Below, piece by piece: positions 10,373-20,617 of a DNA stretch of 64,000 bases. The stretch is from Planococcus citri (taxonomy: Eukaryota; Arthropoda; Insecta; Hemiptera; Pseudococcidae). The stretch is taken from the NCBI RefSeq assembly GCF_950023065.1, contig NC_088679.1:79360001-79424000 (forward strand), in the 5' to 3' direction. The notes under the pieces were generated by a model. The model made no database searches. It was given only the letters and a program-made list of their open reading frames with translations, and was not told the DNA's origin. The position numbers were made by a program, and so were the translations under genes. Each line of letters begins with the position of its first letter. Within the stretch, counting starts at the first letter, position 1.

Positions 10373-10540
10373 GAAGTGCCATACTAGTCAAACACTCTCA
10401 ACAGATTGAGGAAAGTGTGAATTATTTATGGTTACTTTGACGCGGACAAACTGGACCAGACAATTGATGACTGGGGAATGAAGTTCCTCAAATATTGGGA
10501 CAAGAAGGGAATTTACACAGTCGTCGTCTGGATATGAGAA
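10373..10540 (+). pseudogene. Jockey-like LINE, C-terminal fragment (copy 1)
   Basis: It matches 37940-38070 through GACAAACTGRACCAGAC, GGGRATKAAGTTCCTCAAATA and ACAAGAAGGGAATTTA. In the other copy this follows a CxCGEVHT-like zinc-knuckle region, so it is the LINE's C-terminus and 3' end. It is broken by stops. Confidence 0.6.
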
Positions 10541-11110
10541 AAAAAGTGACAAAAGTTAGGTCCTTGAAATGACAGGCTTCTTCAATGACAAAATAATGTG
10601 TCAGAGTGACTATTTTTTAATTATGAATCACAACAACTCCTCCTGACAAGAAATCATGTTTAAGTGACAGAATAAAATTTTCAACGACAGAACAATATTT
10701 CTACAAGGATTGTCGTTGAGTTAGTCACGGGTAATTTCTGGCAAATACCTAAGCCGAGCTTTTAGACAATTCTGAAAAAAAAATTAAAGCAAGAATTTGA
10801 TAATTTCTTGCAATTTTTTTTCAAAAAGTGAGATTTTTTACTTTGCAACTTATAGCAATTTTACATAAAAAAATCGAAACTTTTCAACTGCAAAAAAGCT
10901 AGGATTTTTAGCAATAGAGAAAACTCTTGGACAATTTTTGGAAGAAAATAAAACTTTTTAGAATTTTTGCAAAAAATAACCAAGAATTTTGGCAATTTTA
11001 AGCGAAAAGCAAGACTGACTATTCTTGATGAAAAACAAATTTTTGGCCATTATTGGTTTATTAATTTGCAACCAGTTAACAAAAAATACCCAAAAATTGT
11101 AGATGGAGTA
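10541..11110. other. Repeat debris, no gene
   Basis: 10541-10740 carries scattered GACAGAAYAA motifs resembling the CGACAGAA-rich element at 23613-24865. 10780-11040 is an AT-rich minisatellite-like tract (TTTTTGGCAATTTT, AAAAAGTAAGA) of the type at 49660-49940 and 52900-54660. 11040-11130 is a piece of the foldback repeat at 44146-45477. Confidence 0.5.
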
Positions 11111-11129
11111 AAAAATTGAAACAAAAGTT

Positions 11130-11620
11130 ACATAGAGGATGGTTTTGAACAGCACAAGGTCACTGGTGCTGTGTTTGTGGACCTCACTGCAGCGTTTGAC
11201 ACAGTGTGTCATTGGTTACTTTGGTACAAGATTTATGAACTGACTAGGGACTACAAATTTACAGGAATCATCACGACACTGCTTGAAGACCGGAGGTTCT
11301 ATGTGACTTTAGATTGAAAGAATAGCACTTGGAGAAGGCAAAAGAATGGTTTGCCGCAGGGAAGTGTCCTGTCACCCATCCTTTTCAATATCTACACCAA
11401 TGACCAACCAATTGGAGGACCTGCACGTCGCTTCCTATATGCAGACAACTTGGTGCTCACAGCACAGTGTGATACATTTGTAGAGGTGGAAGACACACTG
11501 AATCAGGCAATAGAAGAACTCGACGAATACTATAAAGGCAACCACCTTAGGCCAAATCCAGCCAAGACAGAAACCTGTTTGTTCCACCTGCGAAACTGTG
11601 AGGCCAAGAGACAGCTTTTT
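11130..11620 (+). pseudogene. Jockey-like LINE reverse transcriptase fragment (copy 1)
   Basis: The reading frame shows reverse transcriptase blocks in order: EDGFEQHKVTGAVFVDLTAA with FDTV, then GLPQGSVLSPILFN, then YADN where the catalytic box should be YADD or FADD. An in-frame stop sits between the first two blocks (near 11315). The second catalytic Asp is replaced by Asn, and the segment ends abruptly at CEAKRQL. It is a dead copy closely related to 34320-35480. It was probably once joined to the endonuclease fragment at 9060. Confidence 0.85.
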
Positions 11621-11639
11621 GTACAGGTTTCAATCCTTG

Positions 11640-12960
11640 TCAAAATCCTTCTGGAAATACCGAACCCCCTTCCCCTCTTCGTGGGGGTCTTAAAAATATT
11701 CATTCCCTTGTATGGAGCTCCACAATTGGTTTTCAATAAAAAATCTATCGTTTTTGGCAATGAGCGAGATTTTTTTCTTAAAGATGTTGATTGGGGGGGG
11801 GGGAGTTACTTGTAAGGATTCTGACCAGGACTGATTTTTTTGAAAAATGTTTTCCATCTTCATTCCTATTTTTTGGGGAGGGGGGAGGAGAAGGAAGGGG
11901 AGAAAAAGAGATCACATAATTGGAGAAAAATTGTTTAGTGAACCAAACGAGAGGTCTTTTTCGTTTAAAAACAAAAACAACAATAATTGGAATAAATTTG
12001 GAAGAATTTTGACAGAAATGAAAAATGTTCAAAAAAATTATACAGACAATAGATTTATTTCGGTTATTTGCTTCAACGGGGGGGGGGGGGGGGGTCATAC
12101 AGAGGGTCAAAATAGCTGGGAAGACTAGGGAAGGGGTTTTATTGAAAATAGGATTATTTATGAACCACTTTTGAATAAGTCTAAAATTCCATTTTAGACT
12201 CAATTCAATATTTTGCTGATTCTTGAAAAGTAAGAAAAATTTGATTTTCCGATATTATTTATGTAGAAGTAGATGAACTTACATTAGAACCACTGTTTCG
12301 AAAACTAGTTTTCATCTCTTTCTTTCTTGAATCAACAGACGAGTAATAAACGTAGGAAAGGTACATACTTTTATAGTTTTTTTCACGTACTCAAATAATC
12401 TTGTTTGAAATTCATCATTCACTCACCTGAAACAAAGAAATGAAATTCATTCGTCAATTGATTGCTAATGAAATTACATAATAAACGAGATTTTATGGAC
12501 TAGCATAATTATAAGCTATAAAACAGATGCGAAAATATATATATATATATTTTTTTTTTGCAACTGCTAAGAAGAGGGAAGATGTTCAACTATTCATTGT
12601 GAAGATTCCCTAGTGAATAAAATCAGGCTGGAAATAGTTGGAAGGAAAAAATTCCAAGTATCTGATATAGAATCAAACAACCAGGACTCGATCACACTAA
12701 AAATACCTCTGGGAGCTTATTTTGAGAAAGTGATTGGTAAAGGTAACACTGAAAAACGAATCACAGATGAAAACTGTTCGAATCGCTTTCGAAAATGATG
12801 CAGGATAAGATAAGCATTCATAATTTGTAGGTAGGAAAACTGCTCGGTATAAAATAGGTACCCACATATCTTATTCAAATTTTTTTGAAAAATACGTTTA
12901 CTCGTACAATAAACTTAGGTATTAAAATAATTAAAATCGGTAAAAATTGTTATTTTCGCA
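11640..12960. other. No gene recognised
   Basis: Contains poly-G runs near 11793 and 12080, a short TA-repeat near 12537, and imperfect inverted blocks at 11625-11660 and 11810-11845. A 61-codon open frame at 12613-12798 (…LKIPLGAYFEKVIGKG…) is unlike any family I recognise and lacks a good start. A minus-strand splice-like CAG|GTGAGT lies at 12426/12427. Confidence 0.4.
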
Positions 12961-13158
12961 TTTGGGCCCATCATCAATCGGCGCTTCGCCGCTGATTATT
13001 TCTAATTTTCATCGATCACATGACTCGGGAGTTCGGTTCTGTGTTAAATGTAGGTTATTTTAGAGGAAATACAGCGCGATAGTAGGTCACGGTGATAAAC
13101 TCTCAACACAAATTTCTTCGAGTCATTTAAGAAAGCTTCGAAGCACACTATCGAGTGC

Positions 13159-13225
13159 CTTTAAAAAATTCTTTCCGTAATTGTCACAAGACGAGAAAGA
13201 CCTCTCGTGCTCTTCCATAGTCAAC
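13159..13225 (+). promoter_or_regulatory. Putative promoter and 5'UTR of signal-peptide exon
   Basis: A weak TATA-like TTTAAAAAA lies about 60 bp before the ATG at 13226. The ATG context TCAACATG matches the insect start consensus. The transcription start cannot be fixed from sequence. Confidence 0.25.
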
Positions 13226-13280
13226 ATGAGGTCATTTTTGTATTTAGTGTTATTGGCATTTTTAGGATTTTCTGCTAATG
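13226..13280 (+). CDS. Helicase exon 1: signal peptide
   Basis: An ATG in good context opens 18 codons that read MRSFLYLVLLAFLGFSAN: one positive residue, a long hydrophobic core and a small-residue F-S-A site, a textbook signal peptide. The exon ends AATG|GTAAAT, a phase-1 donor. The next acceptor that continues a long frame is TTTTACAG|AT at 17307/17308. The split codon becomes Asp and the frame enters the DEAD-box helicase with no stop. The join is inferred from phase and splice-site quality, with no transcript evidence. The alternative is that this exon belongs to another transcript and the helicase starts at Met 17373. Confidence 0.6.
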
Positions 13281-15934
13281 GTAAATTTCTCATTATTTTT
13301 ATTTAATTATAATACAATTTTTAAATGATTTTAACTATTCGCGTGAAAAATTAATGTCGAGATATGCAACATTTAACGTTTAATTTTACACCTTGATTGT
13401 TTCAAAGTCTGGTACTTTGAAACAAGCCTTAAAAATTAAAAATGCGTGTGCTTGGACGTCATAAATTCATACATTGACGCGATCCCTGTGTTAAAGTCCT
13501 TTCTAATGTTAGCATGTCGACTATTACTGATCCTTCGAGCAAAAGTTCAACAAATTTGAATTGAAGCATTTCATACCAAATCTGGCAGTCATATTTCTAA
13601 AAGGTGCAACTGGTAAAAAATAGCTGATCGATTCATATTCACGTGATTGATCGATTTAAAATCGATTGGAATATTTTCGTGTAATTTTTCAATGTGTTTC
13701 AAATGCTCAGATTAATAAAAAAATTTAACATGCAGTATAATTTTAATCTTCAAATTTAAAAAATAATTCTCGTCAAATTACGTAAAATAATAATTCATCG
13801 ATCGATTTCGATTGTATCATCGGTCTCATTTTATTACTCGGCGATTGTCAACATTTGTCAACTATAGGGATGTTTATCGTAACATTTGAAAGAACTACTC
13901 GTATTTGGATAGTGCACGAAAAATGACGAGAGCTCAACAACCAGTCAAAAAAAAACGAAATATTTGGACATCTTGATTAAGAAAGTAATCATCAGATTTC
14001 GGCTTTTAATAAATTTAAATTATACACGAACGTTGATTTTTTTAATAATACGGCGGTATTACAAAATTTATCGATAATCTAGTGAGCAGAATTCATTAGT
14101 CAGTCTACTGGGAAGTAATCAAGATAATCGTTTATCTACGTACTTAACCTGTTAATCTATTAGATGAGATAACAATGGTGTTAATGAACGAGGAAACTTT
14201 TTTATATGCACTCAAGTCAGGAAGTATTGGATAAATGCCTAAGTATTTTAGAGACGTCACGTTCGTTCTTTTAAATTAGCTCACATTTTGGAAATTAAAG
14301 ATTCTCTCCATTTTCTCAAAACTATTACGTCGCGTCGTTGATTTCGAAATTCGAAAAAGATGCTAACGGAAACAAAAAGACAAGCTGGTAGAAATTCAGC
14401 ATAAAATAACAAGAATTTCCGTCTTAATTTATCAAGGGTTCATATACCTAAATTGAAAAAAAAAACCAAAGGTCGCGAGGGTATCTAATTTTGAAAAAAA
14501 TTATTTCAAAATTTTTAAATTCCGAAAAACTTTGGTGAAAACTGGAATTTTTGAAAATATTTTGAGTCAACCAAAATTTTAAATGCTTCAGAATTTAAAG
14601 AAATTTATATTTCGAATAGAAAGGAAATTTGTATAGAGAGCAAAAATGCAAAATGTGTTTTAGGGTAGGTAGTTATTTCTAAACAATTTTGGGCCCAAAA
14701 TGGAATACCGTACGAATTTTTTGTATTCAACCCATCGAAACAGGCTAAAATTCGGCAGTCATACAACCGATCAAAATAGGTTGAAAATTCAAATGAATGT
14801 GGTTTTTGAAAAATAGGGTACCTAGTCATTTTTGAATTATTTTGAAAATTTTTGATCCTTAAATTGGATTACGATTTTTGCGATGAAAAAGAGCCACGAT
14901 TTCAAGAGAAATTCAAAACGAGTGTAAAGTCTCCTCTCCAAGGAAAGTTTTGAATCGTGGATATATTTTTTGCTTGGCTTGGTCCAAAATGATTAAAATT
15001 CCATATTAAAAAAATGTCTGACAAAATATTAGAAAAATTCATTTTGAAAGTTTGATATATAGGTTTAATTTTAGTAGGTAGAGGTACCTACCTCCTCCAA
15101 AATCTTGCAAAATTGCAGAAAAATTAATAGATACACAATATTTGTTTAACAGTTTCTAAAAGTTTGACATAATGTTAGAAATAATTCAGCAAGATGATTT
15201 TTAAAAGTCTGACATAATGTCAAAAAGTCGACAGCTTTTTAAATAAAAAAATGATTTTTGCGATTTTCAAAAGTGTCATGTAACCTTTGAAAATGAGAGT
15301 CAAAATTAAAAAAAAAAAAAATGCAAATATTTCAAAAAGTTGAAAATTAAAATGATTTTTGAGCAATTTTAAAAAATGGAGTCGTGATTATTTTCAGTAG
15401 GTATATCTGAAAAATATCACGCGATAAATTATCAAAATACGTAGATTAAAATTATGAAAAAATTTCAAATAACTATGTATTTCGACCAAAATGCAACGAG
15501 ATCATCTTTTCCGAAGAATTTTCGGCCCAAAATTGGGTCATGATCTCAGGATTTTTGAAATTTTAGGCAGAAAGGTCTATTCATAGGATGCATCACAAAT
15601 ACGAATAACAACTCGGAAAATTGACTCACTTTCGTGCACATAATTCTTCAAAAGTTTTAAAAAAAGTATGAATAGAAATTTTCGAATTTCTCCCTAAATT
15701 TTAGCCAATTTTAGTAGATCCACATGACAATTTTTTCAGAAAACTTGAAATTATAACACAAATTTGGACTCAAAATTTCTAAAACATTCTAAAAATACAT
15801 TTCCATTGAAATATCCAAATTTTTGCAAAATTTCAACCCATTTTGATAGATTGGATGACTCTTTTTTCAAACAACTACAAATTCATGACCAAATTCTGAG
15901 TTCAATGATTCTACAAAAGTGCTCAATATACTTA

Positions 15935-15965
<31 letters not shown>

Positions 15966-17307
15966 TCAAAAATAATTTCTTCGAAATATATTTGAAGTTT
16001 TTGCAAAATTTTCATCTCTTTGGATACTGTATAGGTTTCATTTTATGACACTTTTTCAAAACCCCAGAAAATGATGCCAACATAATTTTTTTGCTTAAAA
16101 TTTTTCAAAATTGCTCAAAAATAATTTTCTTTGAAATATTTGAATTTTCTCTAAAGTACTCACTCATTGTGGTATAGGTTACGTGACTTTTATTTAAAAA
16201 TACATACAACCAAAAATCATGATTCAATTATAAGCCATATATTTTTTACACAATTTACACTCGAAATTTTTTAAAAACCTCAAAATACATTTCTGGGGAA
16301 ATATCCAAGTTTTTTTTGCGAAATTTCAATCCATTTTGACAGATGAGATGACTCTTTTCTCAAAAAACTACAAATTCATGACTCAATTCTGAGTTCAAAA
16401 ATTCTACAAAAATGCTCAAAAATATTTCAAAAAAAATTTTTGATTTTTTTTTCAAAATTTTCGCCACTTTGGAAACCTAAGTCTAATGATACCTAGTTTT
16501 TCGAAAATCCGAAAAATAATAAAACAATTTTCTGGCTCGAAATTTTTCAAAATTGCTCAGAAATAACGTCCCTCGAAATATTTGAATTTTCTCGAGAATT
16601 TTCACTCATTTCGGTAGGTTACGTAAATTTGATTCGAAAATAAATATCGAAAATCACGATTTAATTATGAGCTCAACATTCTTCAGAAGTGCTCAAAAAC
16701 ATTCTCGTTTATATACCTACCTATTAGAAGTTTTCATTGTACTTCAACCTATCTTGATAAGTCATAAATGTCAATACCTTTTGCAAAAAAATCAAGAAAA
16801 TGATCACCCAATTTCGGGCTTAAAAATATTTTTCAAAATGCTCGAAAACTTTCGCCATTTCGATAGGTTGCATGGCACTTCCTCAAAAATAGTCCAAATT
16901 CGTAATTTAATACTTCGGACTCGTGTTTTTCAAAAATTTTCAAAAAAAAAAAGTTTTCGTAAAACTTTTATTTTATAAAGACGAACTTGCAAGCAATTTT
17001 CAAAAAATTATAGCACACGAAAAATCAAAAACCAACTCATTCTGTTTTGTCGACTTCATAATATTTTAAAATTGTCCCTTCCTCCCCACCCCTTCTTCTC
17101 ACTCACCCCTTCCCCAAATAAATTCTTGCCCTTTTCATAATTTTTTTCATGTTGTTTACAAAATTCGAAATTCAAATCGGTTGTCCCTTTCAAGTTTAAA
17201 TAATTTATTCTCGTTTTATTAGCTTCACCCTCCTCCCCTCCCCCGAAAAAAACATTAATTCACGCTCAATATCTCATTCAACCTCACACAATTCACTTAT
17301 TTTACAG
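13281..17307 (+). other. Intron 1 of the helicase gene (inferred)
   Basis: A 4.0-kb GT-AG intron. 14430-16980 is a degenerate tandem array of roughly 150-200 bp units carrying TTTTGATAGGTTGNATGAC, CAAAAATGCTCAAAAA and TGGGCTCAAAATT blocks. The same family appears at 46130-47000. There is a poly-A run near 15940-15961. No embedded gene was found. Confidence 0.6.
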
Positions 17308-18989
17308 ATCGAAACACAGCAAGAGCACAAGATCGTTTCCTCAATGATCCATCCCCGTACGAAAAATTCCGCATGGAAAACGCTGGTGGCGGATATCAAA
17401 GACGCACATTCGGCAACCCTTTAGCTCAACCTTACGGTGGTGGTGGTGGTGGTGGTGGTCGAAACTTCGGTGGTGGTGGCGGCGGCGGCGGTCGAAATTT
17501 CGGCGGAGGTGGTCGCAACTTTGGCGGAGGAGGTCAAAATTTCGCCCGAATCACGGGCAAGTACAAAATGGAGCTCCAGAATCTGGTAATCCCAAATTGG
17601 AATTCGGTCACTTTGGAGCCGTTTAAAAAAGACTTCTACACACCGCACGAAAACGTCACGCAACGATCCGACGACGAAGTGAATGCGTACAGAAAAGAGC
17701 ACAATATAGTCGTAACCTGTCCTCTAGGACTGCCAATCCCAAAACCAATCCGTCATTTCACCGAAGCCAATTTCCCAGACTACGTGAACACGGTTTTGAA
17801 ACAAGAAGGTTTCGAGACACCGACCATAATCCAAGCTCAAGGTTGGCCTATCGCATTGAGTGGTCAAAATATGGTCGGCGTGGCTAAAACCGGTTCGGGC
17901 AAGACTCTAGCTTACATGTTACCAGCCATCGTGCATATCAACGCTCAACCACGTATTCAGCGCGGAGATGGTCCAATTGTGCTGGTTTTGACACCTACCA
18001 GAGAATTAGCCCAACAGGTCAAGTCAGTTGCTTACAAATACGGTAGCCAAACTCGAGTCCGATCGGTGTGCGTTTTTGGCGGAGCTTCGAGATTTCTGCA
18101 AGCTCGCGATTTATCCTACGGTCGAGAGATCGTCATCGCTACTCCGGGTCGTTTATTGGATTTCCTCCAATGTAACGTCACTAATTTAAGAAGAACTACG
18201 TATTTAGTCCTAGACGAAGCCGATCGTATGTTGGATATCGGTTTCGAACGCCAAATACGTAAAATCATCCAGCTCATTCGACCCGATCGTCAAGTCCTTA
18301 TGTGGTCAGCCACCTGGCCTCAAGAAGTACGCAACCTAGCCGAAGATTTCCTGCACCAGAAATACTACCAGTTGAACGTCGACTCGCAGACCCTGACTGT
18401 GAATCGCAATATACAACAAAACATCGATATTTGCAGCGAATCCGATAAACCCACCAAATTAATGACCCTGCTCGAGCAAATAGGCAAAGAGAAGGATAAC
18501 AAAACCATCGTATTCGTCCAAACCCGAGTCAAAGTTAACGATATACACTTGAAACTGGAAAGGTCCGGTATTCCAGTCGTCAGTATTCACGGATACAAGA
18601 CGCAAAATAATCGCGATCGTAGTTTGAATGCTTTTCGTCAAGGTAGAGCTTCCGTCTTGGTTGCTACCGATTTGGCTGGTCGCGGATTAGACGTGGCCGA
18701 TTGCAAATACGTGATTAATTACGATTTCCCCAACACGGTCGAAGATTATATTCATAGAATAGGAAGAACCGGTAGATCGTCGATGGCCGGAACGTCGTAT
18801 ACGTTTTTCACGTACAATGACAAGGCGCATGCTAGACAACTCATCAACGTGTTGAAAGACGCCAATCAGCAAATAAATCCCGAATTGGCAAGGATGATCT
18901 ATTCGGGTAATATGGGCGGAAATGCGGGTGGAAATTACGCAGCACGGGGTGGTAATTACGGAAGAAGAAACGTTTACCGAAGATATTAG
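17308..18989 (+). CDS. DEAD-box RNA helicase, p68 type (DDX5/DDX17/Rm62-like), main exon
   Basis: An ATP-dependent RNA helicase of superfamily 2. Numbering from the internal Met at 17373 (538 residues): a Gly/Arg/Asn-rich N-terminus (about 22-56), Q motif PTIIQ (150-154), motif I AKTGSGKT (171-178), Ia PTRELA (208-213), TPGR (257-260), motif II DEAD (281-284), III SAT (312-314), IV TIVFVQT (378-384), V ATDLAGRGLD (431-440), VI HRIGRTGR (461-468), and an RGG/GN-rich tail ending in YRRY. All catalytic motifs are intact. The block before motif V reads HGYKTQ where the family usually has HGDKSQ, suggesting a diverged paralog. Upstream of Met 17373 the frame is open for 21 more codons to the acceptor at 17307, and with exon 1 the product is 578 residues with a signal peptide. 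Typical relatives act in the nucleus or cytoplasm on RNA processing. Confidence 0.95.
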
Positions 18990-19230
18990 ATTTGCGAGTC
19001 GAATTTCGCCCCCTCGAGCAATTTTGGCAGCGAGCTCTGAGAGGATGGGATATTTTCGAAAATTCTTCAACAACGCTATATTCAAAAATTACCATTCCCA
19101 ACAAGGTGGACAAAGATCGAAAATCGAAGCAACGAAATCTCGAGTGTTTGAATTTATGAACGGAGCCTTTACTTCGCTTCGTTTATGTGAAATATGCTAT
19201 GATCAATAAATAAGAGGTGTCAAAATTCAA
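18990..19230 (+). other. Helicase 3'UTR with polyadenylation signal
   Basis: After the TAG-type stop region the first AATAAA lies at 19205-19210 (CAATAAATAAG), about 215 bp downstream. A GT-rich stretch follows. This is the likely transcript end. The 95-codon frame across this UTR is chance. Confidence 0.55.
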
Positions 19231-20617
19231 CGGCTGCTAAACCAACGAGAGACCGAATCTTTACGTGGAATTTTGGTGGATGAGGAAGGGATAGGGAGTG
19301 GCCAGAACCATTATTTCTTATGGATCACAATAAAACAAGAAAATTACACCCCTTCCCACCAGTAATAATCTATCTAGTCATCGTTAAAATAAATTCCTCA
19401 TCCTTACTCGTACTTCGTTCGTTCCACTGCAGACCAAAATAAGATCAAATTCGACAGGATACAGGGTCCATTTGGCCATTATAGTTCACGAGGGTGACAC
19501 TGGAAAAATTGAAACAAGGTGAAGCAAAGAAACTTGTCGGAACGACGTTTTTGTAAAACTGAAACTGGATTTTGAAAAATCAATTGAACTTTAAGTGACC
19601 TTTCTACATTTATTATTTTATAGCATTTTGACTTTTATTTCACAAGTTCTCACGCTGTTTTCAGTATTATTATCATTTTAGCCAATTTCGCGGTTATACT
19701 CGTATTTTGAATAAATTTTGTAATAATTGGTTCACAATACACAACTCCTTACATTATTTGAAATTTGTTTACGCTTTTATGTATGACGACTTTCATACAA
19801 CCGTATAGTGCAACGTAAACTATGGTAAAAGGGTAATCGATGGCCCTGTCGCCACGGATTTTTCAAATGTTGACGAAACAATGTTGCCACCTTCAAAAAA
19901 AAATGTTGGAGCCAAAATGAATAAAAAATTTTGAATCCACCCAAAGCAGCCACGTGAAATTTTTCAAAATTTTTTGGCCCCTCATTGGGGAGATATCGGC
20001 AAAAGAAAATTTGAAACTGCTATATCTCTAAACCATAATTCAAGCACACAAAATTTGTTTTCTTTCAAAAATATTCATATCTGCGTGGATATTATATATT
20101 TGGAATTTTTTTCAAATTTTTCCTCCAGGTGGGTCATCTTTAAAGACTCGAGAAAAAAAACACTCAAAAATGTGTATTTTGTGTCACGGCACCGCCAAAA
20201 ACAACGATACTGCCAGTGATATAATTCTGCAATTTAGCATGTAGGCCTCCAAAAACAATAAAAAACCAAACAACTTCTTGTAAACCCAATTTTGGGCCCA
20301 TAGGCATCCCCTCACCCAATTTTGGGGCGAAAAAAGATTGACAATATGGGTATCGTTATCATATGAAATGAATCAAACCCGCTGAACACGAATATGAAGT
20401 TGGATTTGCAGTTGGAACTTCCCAATGGTCACATTGGGGGAGGAGGGATGGCAAAACATTGGGGTTTTAGTGAAAAATGCTCCATTGTAGGACTATTTGC
20501 GCCATGATCAAGAAGTTGTATGGCATAAATGGCGCTAAGACAAATGAAAAACATCAAAAAAAATTTCCCAAAATTTTTAGCCTTTTTTCTCGATTTTTTA
20601 AAATCCAAAATATTAGC
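19231..20617. other. Intergenic, no gene seen
   Basis: AT-rich sequence. Around 20330-20460 a block (GTATCGTTATC, GAACACGAATATGAAG, GGATTTG) is a distant relative of the 2746-4346 inverted-repeat arms. Nothing else is supported. Confidence 0.5.

Noticed and set aside
11625..11845. Possible inverted-repeat insertion after the LINE fragment
   Set aside because: The matching blocks are short and imperfect and no target duplication was found.
17421..17702. Minus-strand frame over the helicase Gly-rich region
   Set aside because: Shadow of the (GGT)n-coded Gly tract of the real gene.
18687..19209. Several frames overlapping the helicase 3' end
   Set aside because: Shadows of the coding exon and chance frames in the 3'UTR.
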